64,000 nucleotides of DNA from Streptomyces sp. NBC_00457 (lineage in GTDB: Bacteria; Actinomycetota; Actinomycetes; Streptomycetales; Streptomycetaceae), in the NCBI RefSeq assembly GCF_036014015.1, contig NZ_CP107905.1:10738566-10802565 (forward strand), read 5' to 3'. The notes beneath the pieces were generated by a model. It was not told where the DNA came from. It saw only the letters and a program-made list of their open reading frames with translations, and did no database searches. Position numbers and translations under genes: made by a program. This document shows, in pieces, positions 35,920 to 44,987 of this stretch. Position 1 is the first letter of the stretch, and each line of letters opens with the position of its first letter.

Positions 35920-36330
35920 TGCGATGGCCTAATCGAACTCGGGAAGACCTTCGGCGGCCCCGAGGGCTGGTACGTGAAACGCGTCTCGGGGAACGCCCGG
36001 CGTCTGGTCGGCCAGTGGCCCACCGCGGAGCAGTTCGTCGACGAATTGGCCCAGCGTCTCGGCCAAGCAGCGGATGACGAGCCGGATGAGGAGCGCCCGT
36101 CCCGACTGCGAGAGCTGGCAAGTTCAGCTGGGGACGTGGCCCGCAACGTCTTCGTCGACGTGGGGCTGTCCCGAGTCGACGCCGAATCTTTGGCGTGGTT
36201 CGGACTCGGTGTTGTGCGTCCAGTCAGGCGATCGGAGAGGGACCCCGTACTGCTCATAGCCCGATGGCTGACTTGGGTCCCATGTAGGAACCGGCTCCCG
36301 GGATCCATCCCGGCACAGCTTGACGCATAG
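35920..36330 (+). pseudogene. Possible 3' fragment of an unknown gene
   Basis: One frame reads in a protein-like way from CDGLIELGKTFGGPEGWYVK through RRLVGQWPTAEQFVDELAQR to ARNVFVDVG, then becomes unnatural. The frame opens without a usable start or ribosome site at its protein-like beginning, so this looks like a truncated relic rather than a gene. An ATG at 35,974 would give a shorter frame. Confidence 0.25.
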
Positions 36331-36350
36331 CTCGCTGAATCCGATGCCGG

Positions 36351-37424
36351 TCAGGGAGTCGAGCGGGACCAACTCGAGTGCGTGGATCGGCCGGGTGTCA
36401 GTGCCTTCGTAGACCGGGCATCAGGGTGGGGCGTCAAGAGTCGGGTTCCTCGACGACTCGGACGGCGGCAGCGCGGTCGCCGAACATGGCCCGCGGCTGG
36501 GTGCGGAACAGCCATCCAGAGCAGGGAGGGCGCTGGTGTCGCCGATGGCGACCGGGGTTCGCCGTGGCCAGCGCTCCCCCTCAGTCGGTGCCGCTCCGCC
36601 CCGCAAGATGGGGCGGCTGTCTCCTTCAGGCGCCCAACCAACGCACCCACATTGTCAGGGCCTACCTGCGACGCGCCTGTGTTGTCAGTTATCAACTGAC
36701 CGTCGATGCGAGACCAGCGTTTGCCGGAACGGTCGGCGAAGCGCAGGCGGACAGATCGGACGACGAGCGTTGCTTCCTTGGGAAGCTCGTTGAGTTCGTG
36801 CCCCCCGGCGTTGTCGGTTCTGGGAAGCACCATTCTCAGTTGACGGGCTTCGACTGTCTTCACAGTGCAGGGGGGAACACTCGTCAGTTTGATCTCGTAG
36901 GACAGGGAGTCGATGTCGCCTCCGTGTTCACCGTGCACATCCAGAGCGAAGTAGAGGGTCACAGTGGTGACGGGGTCTGCCGAACGATTCATCACGCTCA
37001 CGCGCGGTTGCTCACCTTGAGGTGCCTCGTCCCAGGCGGCCACCTGAACAGCCTGGGCTTTCGCCTGCTGATCGGCGGCCTTCTCTGACTGTTCAAGCTG
37101 ATCACTAGCCACCACCGCGCTGAAGTACGTGGCAACGCCCGTGAACGCCAGGCTGCCGATCGCAGTGATCGCGCCCGAGACGGCCCCAACGTGCACCCAT
37201 GGCACGCGCCGCCTCCACCTGCCGACGCGCTCCGCCACGCGCCGCCACCACCTATTTCGCGCCGATCGCGGTTCCGGCTCAGGCCGAGACTCCGGCTGGG
37301 GCTCCGGCTCGGTGTCAGGCTGGGGCTGGAGTGGCTCCTGTCGCACCCGCGCTCGTACCCGGTCCGGCGTGGTGCGACGGCGGGCCAGTCGTAGCCTGAC
37401 CCGCCGTTGTTCCTCGTTGGTCAT
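36351..37424 (-). CDS. Single-pass membrane protein, C-terminus probably frameshifted
   Basis: Up to 357 aa. A basic and Pro/Glu-repeat N-terminus (PDTEPEPQPESRPEPEPRS) precedes one helix (about residues 80-105, VSGAITAIGSLAFTGVATYF), a coiled segment (LEQSEKAADQQAKAQAVQVA) and a beta-rich extracytoplasmic domain to about residue 250. The last 100 residues are Arg/Pro/Ser-rich and unnatural, while another frame (36,124-36,372) reads better, so a frameshift near 36,600 is suspected. ATG preceded by GGGGGG. Function unknown. Confidence 0.55.
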   Translation of the reverse strand: MTNEEQRRVRLRLARRRTTPDRVRARVRQEPLQPQPDTEPEPQPESRPEPEPRSARNRWWRRVAERVGRWRRRVPWVHVGAVSGAITAIGSLAFTGVATYFSAVVASDQLEQSEKAADQQAKAQAVQVAAWDEAPQGEQPRVSVMNRSADPVTTVTLYFALDVHGEHGGDIDSLSYEIKLTSVPPCTVKTVEARQLRMVLPRTDNAGGHELNELPKEATLVVRSVRLRFADRSGKRWSRIDGQLITDNTGASQVGPDNVGALVGRLKETAAPSCGAERHRLRGSAGHGEPRSPSATPAPSLLWMAVPHPAAGHVRRPRCRRPSRRGTRLLTPHPDARSTKALTPGRSTHSSWSRSTP

Positions 37425-37594
37425 TCGCCCCCCTGTGTCCTCAGAGCCCTAGACGCTGACACAGCACACATGGATCCCACAGCTCACTTTGCCAATACGG
37501 CGCCCTTACGCCGCGGCCGTGCCGTTCGCTGGTCTGGCGGTACCCTCCTGTTCCGCAGGGGGACGTGATTACCGACCTTGAATGCGTGATGTCG

Positions 37595-38179
37595 TCATGG
37601 CGGGGTGGGGCGAAGTCCGGTGCCGGTGAGGCAGCCGTCGAGTGCGTCGCTGCGGTATTGGAGTAGGCGTAGGCCCTGCCGGACAGCGGCGATGAGGTCC
37701 TCCGGGTCGGCGAACGCGCGGTTGGCCAGTGTCGTCCGGCGGAGGATGGACCAGATTCCTTCGACTGGGTTGAGGTCAGGCGCATAGGCAGGCAGCTGGT
37801 AGACGGTGAGCCAGTCGCGCTCGGCGATGTAGCGGCGCATCCCCGCTGTCAGGTGCGTGTTGAGGTTGTCCCACACCAGCACGATCGGGCCACCGAGCTG
37901 GTGGTGAGCGGCCTGGACGAGATCGCGGTAGTCGGTCCAGGCGAAGCTCTTGCGTCCGTCCGGCCGGGTGTCGGGGCGGGGTCGGTAGATCAGCCGGGAC
38001 GCCCGCCCGGGTTTGTAGCAGGCCAGGGCGGCGACCGATAAGCGGCGGCGGGAACGGCCACGGACCCGCACGATCGGCGTGTGCCCGCGTCGGGACCAGG
38101 TGCGGGTGGTGGGCGGCGTCATCGAGAAGCCGGCCTCGTCCTCGAACACGAGCCAGGCGTCGAGCGCCGCCGCGGTCAT
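37595..38179 (-). CDS. IS630 transposase, DDE catalytic frame
   Basis: A 194-aa frame with the IS630 catalytic motifs: first Asp/Glu in AWLVFEDEAGFSM, second Asp in VLVWDNLNTH, and the DxxPxE-type box APDLNPVEGIWSILRR. The ATG overlaps the stop of the HTH frame by 4 bases. In this family the two frames are commonly joined by programmed frameshifting; the junction WPRVE / MTAAALDAWLVFEDEAG fits such a fusion. Confidence 0.9.
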   Translation of the reverse strand: MTAAALDAWLVFEDEAGFSMTPPTTRTWSRRGHTPIVRVRGRSRRRLSVAALACYKPGRASRLIYRPRPDTRPDGRKSFAWTDYRDLVQAAHHQLGGPIVLVWDNLNTHLTAGMRRYIAERDWLTVYQLPAYAPDLNPVEGIWSILRRTTLANRAFADPEDLIAAVRQGLRLLQYRSDALDGCLTGTGLRPTPP

Positions 38180-38658
38180 TCCACGCGCGGCCAGGTCTCT
38201 TTCACCCAGCCGGCCACCGCTTCCTCGTCCCGCTCAAGCGCCCGGCGGGCGGGGACCTGGCAGGTCCAGCCGTGCCGCTTGAGCAGGGCCGCGACGCCCT
38301 GGACCGTGTAGCTCTTGTGGAACCGGCGCCCGATCAGGGTCTTGATGCGCGACAGAGTCCAGGTCTGGTCCGGCCAGCCATGCGCGACCGGTCCCTTGTC
38401 CAACTCACGTTCCAGCACCACGAACAGTTCGTCGCTCAGCAGCGGCAGCGACGCCGGGCCCTTCGACGCCAGTGCTCGCGGACCTTCTTCGGCCCACGCT
38501 TTCCGCCAGCGTTGCACCGAGCGGACGGTGACCCGCAGATCACGGGCGACGACGGCATTGTCGTCACCCCGGACGAAGCGTTCGGCGGCCTCTCTCCGTA
38601 ACCGCTCACGAAACGCCCGACGTTCAGCGGTCAGCCCGCCACCCTGCGCGTACCTCAT
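38176..38658 (-). CDS. IS630 transposase, N-terminal HTH frame
   Basis: A 160-aa frame with tandem helix-turn-helix domains (ERFVRGDDNAVVARDLRVTV, RSVQRWRKAW; LLKRHGWTCQVPARRALERD), the DNA-binding half of an IS630 transposase. Ends in KETWPRVE, immediately where the DDE frame continues. Confidence 0.9.
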   Translation of the reverse strand: MRYAQGGGLTAERRAFRERLRREAAERFVRGDDNAVVARDLRVTVRSVQRWRKAWAEEGPRALASKGPASLPLLSDELFVVLERELDKGPVAHGWPDQTWTLSRIKTLIGRRFHKSYTVQGVAALLKRHGWTCQVPARRALERDEEAVAGWVKETWPRVE

Positions 38659-38731
38659 AAAGACGGCATACCGCTGGGATCACCAGCCGTCAGCCCTCAC
38701 GACACCACGCTTTCAAGGTCAGTAGACGTGA

Positions 38732-39649
38732 TTACAGGTCGGTCCATGGGCGAGGTTCGCCCCCGGTCAATGGCACCCACACGGACCCGGACGGGCCGCG
38801 CTCCTCGATGTCGTCCAGCATGCAGGCGCCAAGTGGGACTTCGCGGGAGAGGGCTGCAACGAGCGGGTGTTGGGCGACCATCGCCTTCAGGTCGCTGATC
38901 CGGTGTTCCAGCCTGGTGCGGGAGGCGCCGGTGAGGATGAAGAGCACGCGGGGAAAGACGGGGTACCAGCGGAGCCATGCCGGGCCGGTGGTGGTCGGCC
39001 TGCGGCGGCCGACGGGCTGCGCTTCGTACTGGAACAGCCTGGCGTACTCGATCAGCTTCACGGCCAGGCGCTCGCTGCTCATGGTGGTGCGATCGACTTC
39101 CACGAACGCGCGCAGCTTCCGTCGGTGTTCGCCGTCGACGACGGTGTAGTGCATGACGGCGTCAGCCACAAGCCGCTCGCCCTCACCGATGGAGTGAGCA
39201 ACCTCAGGGGTCCAGTCCCACGGGCCGTGCTCATGCCCGAGCCGACGGGCTTCTGCCGCGAAGGGCAGGTGGGCGCGCACGACCGTGAGCGTGTGCGGTG
39301 TCTTCAGCGACGCTGCGGTTGTCGAGGTGATGGGGTACGGCGGCCGCCCCCGCAGGATGGGGAGATCGCGGGTCAGACGCGCCCCCTCCGGGGTGAGGTA
39401 CCAGGCGTGCGTACGCGACCGGTCCGAGTCCGGCAGCGGGGTGAGGTCGACGAAGCCCGTGGAACGCAGCTTGTTCAGCCCGCGGGAGACCAGTTGGCGG
39501 GAACTGTCCGGCCGCAGCATCTGGCGCAACTGGCCGGTCGTGGCCATGCGGTGCAGGGCGAGCGCGGTCAGGACTTGCAGACGCAGCGGTTCAGCGGGGC
39601 TGGGGGCCAACTCGGCGGCCGCAGCAGCACCTGATGTGGGACGGGTCAT
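38732..39649 (-). CDS. Replication-relaxation family protein
   Basis: A 305-aa protein of the actinobacterial replication-relaxation family (Replic_Relax): an N-terminal winged-helix part (LTALALHRMATTGQLRQMLR; LVSRGLNKLRSTGFVDL), then the family core with VVRAHLPFAAEARRLGHEHG, DAVMHYTVVDG and FVEVDRTTMSSERLAVKLIE (conserved Glu/Asp of a nuclease-like sheet). Members are plasmid-encoded and thought to act in replication or DNA relaxation. No strong ribosome site before the ATG. Upstream 37 bp lie operator boxes shared with the transfer operon. A truncated homologue remains at 12,987-13,152. Confidence 0.85.
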   Translation of the reverse strand: MTRPTSGAAAAAELAPSPAEPLRLQVLTALALHRMATTGQLRQMLRPDSSRQLVSRGLNKLRSTGFVDLTPLPDSDRSRTHAWYLTPEGARLTRDLPILRGRPPYPITSTTAASLKTPHTLTVVRAHLPFAAEARRLGHEHGPWDWTPEVAHSIGEGERLVADAVMHYTVVDGEHRRKLRAFVEVDRTTMSSERLAVKLIEYARLFQYEAQPVGRRRPTTTGPAWLRWYPVFPRVLFILTGASRTRLEHRISDLKAMVAQHPLVAALSREVPLGACMLDDIEERGPSGSVWVPLTGGEPRPWTDL

Positions 39650-39685
39650 GGAGAAGAGGCAACCCTCAGCCCTCGACCCAACCCC

Positions 39686-39739
39686 CGACCACGAGACCCC
39701 GACCACGGTCACAACACAGGAACACTCTCGTGGTCGGGG
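39686..39739. promoter_or_regulatory. Operator-like boxes upstream of the replication-relaxation gene
   Basis: A 27-bp block (39,686-39,712) nearly identical to 27,674-27,700, containing CCCCGACCACG at 39,697, and an inverted CGTGGTCGGGG at 39,729-39,739. The inverted pair spaced 21 bp apart is a typical dimer-of-dimers repressor site. Confidence 0.6.
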
Positions 39740-39976
39740 CTCCACAGCCCTGACCACGCGACTGCGCGAGCGCTCAGGAGGACCCGCGATCGTGTCAGAG
39801 CTCAACGACAGGTGCTGGAAGATGAGCGATGGCCGGTCCGCATTGCTGCTGCGGGGCGTGGTGGCGAACCACGCCATGCCGGCCATCGTGCGACACCCGG
39901 CCCGCAAGGGACCAACTCCCAAAACCAGGCGCCGCGTTCATGGGGCGGTGCGCGGAGGTCCGCTCACCGCCGGGTA

Positions 39977-40693
39977 CTACTTCTTGGACCGCTGGGCGGC
40001 CTGCTGGAGGATGCGCCGGCGCGTCCACCGCCGACGTCCGTTCTGGCGCCCGGCATTCTCGGCAACCCCGTCCGTGGTCTTCAGCAGCGGAAGGTTGCCC
40101 TGGGACAGGCTGCTAGAGAAGGAGCCGACGCTCTTGTACCCCAGCAGCGCGGCCGCCTGGCTCGCCCCCAGCAGCTCGTCGGGATCACCGTCGGCGGAGA
40201 CCTCGGGCAGGGGCGGCGCCTGCTTGGCTCCGGCTCGCCTTCCGCGGCCGGGCCGGCTGGCCATCCACTCCTGCAGGGTCGCCACCTTCCAGAGCTGCCG
40301 GCGGTAGGGGTTCTCGGCCGTGCCCATCTCTTCGATGGCGTCCGGCTCGGGGAAGTAACCGGGGTGGTCGCGCACGAAGGTGGTGACCTGGTTGGGGTTC
40401 TTGTAGCCGAGGAACCTCGAGGCGTCCGCCGCGTTCAGCAGCTCCTCCGGATCACGGGCGGGCGGCTTGTGCCCCTGGAGGCGTGCCGGCGCGCGGTGGG
40501 CGAACCACTTCGTGACCGCCGCGTGGTCCCACAGACGGGCGCGGCCGCGCATGTCGACAGGCTCCGGGAACGTCATGCCGACCGAGTTCTCCGCACGCTC
40601 GGTGTAGAGGCCGGTGATCCTCGCGGAAGTCAGGCCGTGTTCAGCCGCGATCTCGGCAGCGTCGGCCAGGCGAGGCACACGGCGCGAGGTCAT
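39977..40693 (-). CDS. Putative DNA-binding protein with repeated excisionase/MerR-like units
   Basis: A 238-aa protein with three similar helical units that recall excisionase or MerR-like DNA readers: RLADAAEIAAEHGLTSARIT, then LLNAADASRFLGYKNPNQVT (TFVRDHPGYFPEP), then LLGASQAAALLGYKSVGSFS. Each ends in an aromatic wing-like segment. Basic tail WTRRRILQQAAQRSKK. It may serve as an accessory replication or excision factor next to the replication-relaxation gene. Confidence 0.7.
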   Translation of the reverse strand: MTSRRVPRLADAAEIAAEHGLTSARITGLYTERAENSVGMTFPEPVDMRGRARLWDHAAVTKWFAHRAPARLQGHKPPARDPEELLNAADASRFLGYKNPNQVTTFVRDHPGYFPEPDAIEEMGTAENPYRRQLWKVATLQEWMASRPGRGRRAGAKQAPPLPEVSADGDPDELLGASQAAALLGYKSVGSFSSSLSQGNLPLLKTTDGVAENAGRQNGRRRWTRRRILQQAAQRSKK

Positions 40694-40826
40694 GGCAGAA
40701 CCGTCCGTCCTGTCAGCAGCGAGCCGGCCTGCCCGGCGCGCAAAACAAATAATGGCAGGAGTTCGGGTTGGGGGTCCAGTACGCGGACCAAGGGTTCTCC
40801 CTGACGGCCCGCCTCACGGACCACGG

Positions 40827-41171
40827 CTACTCCTCGGGGATCAGGCAGACACCCCGGCGTGCGGCGGCCTCGGCCATCTCCGTGTACGCCATGGCGGCCG
40901 GCGTCATCTCCCACTCGACCAGGGCCAGCAGCAGGATCACCTCGTCGCGGCCCTGCGAGGCATCACATGGCATGCCGGCGGTGTCCGCGGCGGACATCAG
41001 GTCCGCGGTGGCCAGCCCGTCGAGACGTGCTGCCACTTCCCGGTGCAGATCCTGCAGGCCCTGTTGGTACAGCTCGTTCGCCTCGCCCAGGAGCAGCACC
41101 AGGTCCTCGCCGTGGCTGGCCGGTGCCGCAGCAGCGAGGTCGAGGATGCGCTGGGTCGTCGTCATCGTCAT
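40827..41171 (-). CDS. Hypothetical helical protein
   Basis: A 114-aa acidic, helical protein (RILDLAAAAPASHGEDLVLL; NELYQQGLQDLHREVAARLD; VCLIPEE). ATG at 41,171 with GGAGGGA about 8 nt upstream; the longer upstream frame is not protein-like. No motif recognised. Confidence 0.7.
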   Translation of the reverse strand: MTMTTTQRILDLAAAAPASHGEDLVLLLGEANELYQQGLQDLHREVAARLDGLATADLMSAADTAGMPCDASQGRDEVILLLALVEWEMTPAAMAYTEMAEAAARRGVCLIPEE

Positions 41172-41214
41172 TGAGTATCCCTCCCCGGATGGGGGTGAGC
41201 GCCGGCCTGGTGGT

Positions 41215-41934
41215 TCAGCTGCAGCCATCGCACCCGGCGGCGCTGTGCAGGAGCTCGCCCGGCCCGGTACGGGCCTTGGAGTCCCATGTGGGCGGCTTGC
41301 GCAGGGCAGCGTGGACGTCGCGCTCCATCCGCTCGAAGTCCTCGGTCTCCTCAACCTCGACGCCAGGGTCCGGGGCGTCGCGCCGACGGGACAGCGCGAT
41401 GAGCTCGGCCATGGTGATGTTCGGATTGAACGGCACCTGGCGGACGCGTTCGACCAGCGCGCACAGCTCGGCGAGCCGCGGGCGGCGCCCGACGGTCAGC
41501 AGCAGATCGCGGTGGTTGGCCAGGGTGCAGGCCGAGCACGAACAGCGACTGGAACCACGCCGGTCCTTGGCGCCGGGGTACGAGTCGTAGCACCAGTGGT
41601 AGGGCAGCCCCGCACTGATCGTGCATTCCCAGACCTCCTCGGTGCTCACCTGGTGGGCGGGCAGCCACTCGTCGACGACCCGGGCCGAGTTGTCGGTCGT
41701 ACGGCGCCACACCTCCCGATTGCGCCGGTCCGGGCTCTCCTCGGCCCGCATCCCGAGCACGTTGGCGAACATCAGCGGGCCGTCCGTCTCTTTCCTGAGC
41801 GCGCGGACCTGCGGGGTGAGCGCCTGGTACACCATCCTCGTCTTCCACGGGCCCGTGCACGTGCGGGCACGGCCGAGCCAGGGCCAGTCGCCCCGCTCCG
41901 CGATGACGCTGAGAAGTGGACCAAAGAGGCTGGT
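41215..41934 (-). pseudogene. C-terminal part of a PAPS-reductase-like gene, split by insertion
   Basis: The frame is protein-like from SLFGPLLSVIAERGDWPWLG (just after an in-frame stop at 41,935-41,937) and holds family features of PP-loop PAPS-reductase-like enzymes: CTGPWKTRMVYQAL, VLGMRAEESPDR (MRxEES-type signature) and CSCSACTLANHRDLLL, possibly an Fe-S or zinc site. The N-terminal PP-loop half is at 44,988-45,221 on the same strand. An ATG at 41,835 could still express a 206-aa fragment. Confidence 0.7.
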
Positions 41935-42050
41935 TCAACCCGAGCTGACTACGCTGCCGAGATTTCCCGTCGCAGCACTGCCGCCCCGATTTAGGAGGAG
42001 GATCGCGGCCCATTGGTCGCTCCCCTCCATAACCGAGATGAGTTGGCGCC

Positions 42051-43430
42051 CTAATGGGCGCGGAACTGATAAGGAATGGAGCCAAATAGGCTCATTTCGA
42101 TGAAGCCGTCACTTCGGAGCTCGGGGATTATCGAGGGATCACGCAAGAATTCGCCCGTCGCCTCCCGGAAGTCCTCTTTGCGGTTCTTGATTTTTTTCGC
42201 CCTTTTCAAAGTAAAAAGGGTCAGAGCTGCACCCACGGACGCGCCAGTCCCATAACCAAGCAGATGTGCGCTATCCGGAATTGCCTGACTTAGTTCATTT
42301 ACCCTGGCGGCGATAGTTCCGACCGCTCCAGGGATGGGAACCCGAGTGAGCTGACCTTTCGGCGTCTCCCACAGCCAGCTTACTCTTTGATGATCCCATT
42401 CCGTTAGAAACTCGCCCGTACTCACCTCCAGAGAGTCCCTGAATTCTTGCATGGCTCGGTCGATGCGAAATGCGGCAGAATCGCTCTCTTCTTGGCTGTG
42501 CTTTTGGAGGTCTCTGAGGAATTTCTGATGCTCCGACCTGCGGCGTATTTTGGAGATTTCATCTGCGCCTAGAAGTGCTGCTATCTCATGAATGTTACGT
42601 TCCTCGTCAAGGCGTCTCGGAGATTTCTCCTCGAACGGCTCCAGTAGTTCCATCTTCCCGTCGGAAGGTCGATGCCGCCATGGAGTGTGTGTGCCGTAGA
42701 GCCGGTCAACGCTTCGTCCGTAAGCCGCAGGAAAGGTTGGAGGCAGTCCCATTCCTTTAGCCATAGTGCCCAGGGATGCGATAGTCATGTATACGCGAAT
42801 TTGTTGCGCCAGTGCCACTTGATCAGGCCTGACGAGGCTGTCGCGAACGTACTCCCAAAATTCGGTTTGCCGTATAGACCCAATGTGGCGCTCTTCAATT
42901 TTCCGGCTGACGATATCGATCATTTCAGTTGCTACTTGCTCGGGTACGCCAAGGGATACCCAGTACTCCGGTTTCAGGAGATATTCGTCCCCTATCGCTC
43001 GCATCTTGTCGCGAGTGTCAGTACGGATGATTTGCGGATTGAGACTGTCTAGGAGGGCTGCCGATTCTCGTATCCTTTCCTTCTCCATCTCGGCGACGAA
43101 GTGGCGCCTCTCTATTACTATCTCGGCGACTTCCGCATAGTTATTGGCCTCCGCCCGCAGGGCGGTCACTATCAGCCCATCGCGGAACAGTTGTTGATAG
43201 CCAGAGCCGTAGCGCTCATCGCGAAGAAGGGTGAACATTGAAGGGCTCACCAACATACTTGTGTCTGCGAGAAACAGGCGGCGATGCAGAAGAAGATTAT
43301 GGTTGATATTCGCGCGCAAGCGGGATGTTCGCTTCTCGCCTGGTGGTTCCAGAAGTTGGTATGCTTCGTCGCCGGCGGCCCAATAGGTATCGGGGTACTC
43401 GGGAGGATTGCTTATCTCACGGAGTTCCAT
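42051..43430 (-). CDS. Unknown 459-aa protein on an inserted low-GC block
   Basis: Soluble, charged protein (LFLADTSMLVSPSMFTLLRD; EMIDIVSRKIEERHIGSIRQ; RRLDEERNIHEIAALLGADE) with a possible C-terminal helix (LLGYGTGASVGAALTLFTLK) followed by a basic stretch. LADTSMLVSP recalls a PIN-domain first strand, but the remaining acidic set is not clear. Its GC content is visibly below its neighbours. It lies with the DUF6602 gene inside the block that splits the PAPS-reductase-like gene, so it may be a defence or toxin-type cargo gene; that is inference only. Confidence 0.7.
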   Translation of the reverse strand: MELREISNPPEYPDTYWAAGDEAYQLLEPPGEKRTSRLRANINHNLLLHRRLFLADTSMLVSPSMFTLLRDERYGSGYQQLFRDGLIVTALRAEANNYAEVAEIVIERRHFVAEMEKERIRESAALLDSLNPQIIRTDTRDKMRAIGDEYLLKPEYWVSLGVPEQVATEMIDIVSRKIEERHIGSIRQTEFWEYVRDSLVRPDQVALAQQIRVYMTIASLGTMAKGMGLPPTFPAAYGRSVDRLYGTHTPWRHRPSDGKMELLEPFEEKSPRRLDEERNIHEIAALLGADEISKIRRRSEHQKFLRDLQKHSQEESDSAAFRIDRAMQEFRDSLEVSTGEFLTEWDHQRVSWLWETPKGQLTRVPIPGAVGTIAARVNELSQAIPDSAHLLGYGTGASVGAALTLFTLKRAKKIKNRKEDFREATGEFLRDPSIIPELRSDGFIEMSLFGSIPYQFRAH

Positions 43431-43619
43431 CCTGTGCCCCCAAGATGCTGCGGAGCGATGGTTGAAGAACGAGAACGGCTTCCTCGAAAGAGTGAGAGTG
43501 CCTTCTTAGTCAGTCTACGGAAGCTGACCCTGTGTTGTCGCGGCATCCGACAGTCCTGGATCCCTGTGTAGCCGCCATGGTGCGCTATCCGCAGGGCGGC
43601 GCGAGGTACGTTTACGCCT

Positions 43620-44090
43620 GTCTCATCAGGGCCGCGACGGCCTCGCCGGTTCTGCCCGGTCCGTGGTCGACGAACCCATCGGCGGGTGGTGCCGTAGGTC
43701 TCCTTCCAGGTCGAGGGTGGCGTCCTGCTTGTCCGAGTGCGCGACGACCAGCACTCCGCCTAGGTCCACGGTTACCCGCCCGTCGGCGTCCGGAGCCCGA
43801 CCCCGACCTGCAGCCAACTACCAGATGTGGCCGCGGACTTCGGCCCGAGCGGCTCGCATCACGGTCAGTGCCTTCCCGCCGACGGTGGCGAGGGTGTCGA
43901 TCAGGCGGGAGACCGCCGGGTCGGAGGCCACCGGTCCGAACACGGCCGGCTCGGGCCGCAGCAGCGCGACGTCGGCGAGGCAGTCCCCGCCGAGCGCGAC
44001 CGCCAGGTCCAGGTCCAGGAGGACCTTGCCCGGGTCGTGGACGGCTAAGCAAGATGTCTGTAGGTCTGGGGGCATGCAACTTGAAGGTGC
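43620..44090 (-). pseudogene. IS1380-family transposase N-terminal relic, frameshifted
   Basis: One frame reads VHDPGKVLLDLDLAVALGGD then CLADVALLRPEPAVFGPVAS and SRLIDTLATVGG; a second frame continues with PDADGRVTVDLGGVLVVAHS and DKQDAT. These are the N-terminal half and first catalytic Asp region of IS1380 transposases. The frames do not join and the C-terminal half is missing. It lies between the two cargo genes of the inserted block. Confidence 0.7.
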
Positions 44091-44108
44091 GAAACATACC
44101 ATCAAGGG

Positions 44109-44939
44109 ATGAGTGGGAACTTTCTAGAAGAGACTCTGCACTCGATCGCCCAACGCATGAAGGAAGACTTCCAGCTATCTGGAGGATTCAGTCATAACAC
44201 GGGAAAGGGGACTGCCCGCGAAGGCGTCTTCCATGACTTCACGGAGAGCTACCTGCCGGGCCACCTTCGCGCCTTCCACAACGCCGAGATCATCTCAGTC
44301 GACGGCAAAAGGTCAGGTCAGTGCGACATCCTCATTTGCGACCGAAGCACGCCGCCTTTGCTCGACATGAACAACTACCGGATCGTGCCGAACGAGTGCG
44401 TATACGGACTCATCGAAGTCAAGTCCTTCCTTGACGGCAAGCAACTGGTCCAGGACTGCGAAAAGATCAAGAAGGCTAAGGCCCTCAAAAAATCCGCATA
44501 CCAGAAGAGCCCAGGCGCCCAGAACCGACTGATGCCAGCCGACTTCAAGCCCTTCCCGACGGTCGGCATGATCTTCGCCTTCGACAGCATCGCACCAGAG
44601 ACTCTCGGCACCCACTTCGCTGAGTGGTGCGACGATCACGATCCTGCAGAGCGGCCCGACGCCATCTGGCTTCTCAACAAGGGTTACCTCGGTTGGGTCA
44701 GCCCTGACGGGCAGGCTCTCCGGCCATCCCGACAAGGAACGAACCTTCACCTGGTCGATCCGATGCCACAGGGCGACATCATTTTCCCCCTCACGATCTA
44801 CATGAACGCTGCCTTCGCTTCTGCCTGGATGCCACCGTTCGAGCTCTTGGACTACGCCTCCGGCAACCTGGGAGAAAGCCGCAAATACTGGGGCGAGCAG
44901 GAAGAGGGAGAAGGCATTCCGGGCGCAACGGGCGACTAG
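44109..44939 (+). CDS. DUF6602-type nuclease-like protein
   Basis: A 276-aa protein with the pattern of a restriction-endonuclease fold: Asp in SGQCDILICDRSTPPLL (about residues 76-92), then ECVYGLIEVKSFLDGKQL with the ExK pair (about 104-108). This matches DUF6602 proteins, found on mobile islands and thought to be PD-(D/E)xK-like. Oriented opposite to all flanking genes, with distinct, lower-GC codon use. Ribosome site poorly placed (AAGGG abuts the ATG). Could be a defence effector; no partner with a clear motif is adjacent except the unknown 42,051 gene. Confidence 0.75.
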   Translation: MSGNFLEETLHSIAQRMKEDFQLSGGFSHNTGKGTAREGVFHDFTESYLPGHLRAFHNAEIISVDGKRSGQCDILICDRSTPPLLDMNNYRIVPNECVYGLIEVKSFLDGKQLVQDCEKIKKAKALKKSAYQKSPGAQNRLMPADFKPFPTVGMIFAFDSIAPETLGTHFAEWCDDHDPAERPDAIWLLNKGYLGWVSPDGQALRPSRQGTNLHLVDPMPQGDIIFPLTIYMNAAFASAWMPPFELLDYASGNLGESRKYWGEQEEGEGIPGATGD

Positions 44940-44987
44940 CACCTGTCGCATCTCGCAGAAGGCCCCCCACCCTCCATTCCGCAAGAT

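Larger units (their letters stand above)
37572..38722 (-). mobile_element. IS630-family insertion sequence, apparently complete (1,151 bp)
   Basis: Flanked by TA on both sides (37,570-37,571 and 38,723-38,724), the IS630/Tc1-mariner target duplication. Terminal inverted repeats begin CCGACCTTGAATGCGTGATG on the left and, reverse-complemented, CTGACCTTGAAAGCGTGGTG on the right. Contains both transposase frames. Inserted 8 bp beyond the stop of the replication-relaxation gene without interrupting it. Confidence 0.9.

Noticed and set aside
38732..39922. Longer start for the replication-relaxation gene
   Set aside because: The upstream extension would run through the shared operator boxes and is not protein-like.
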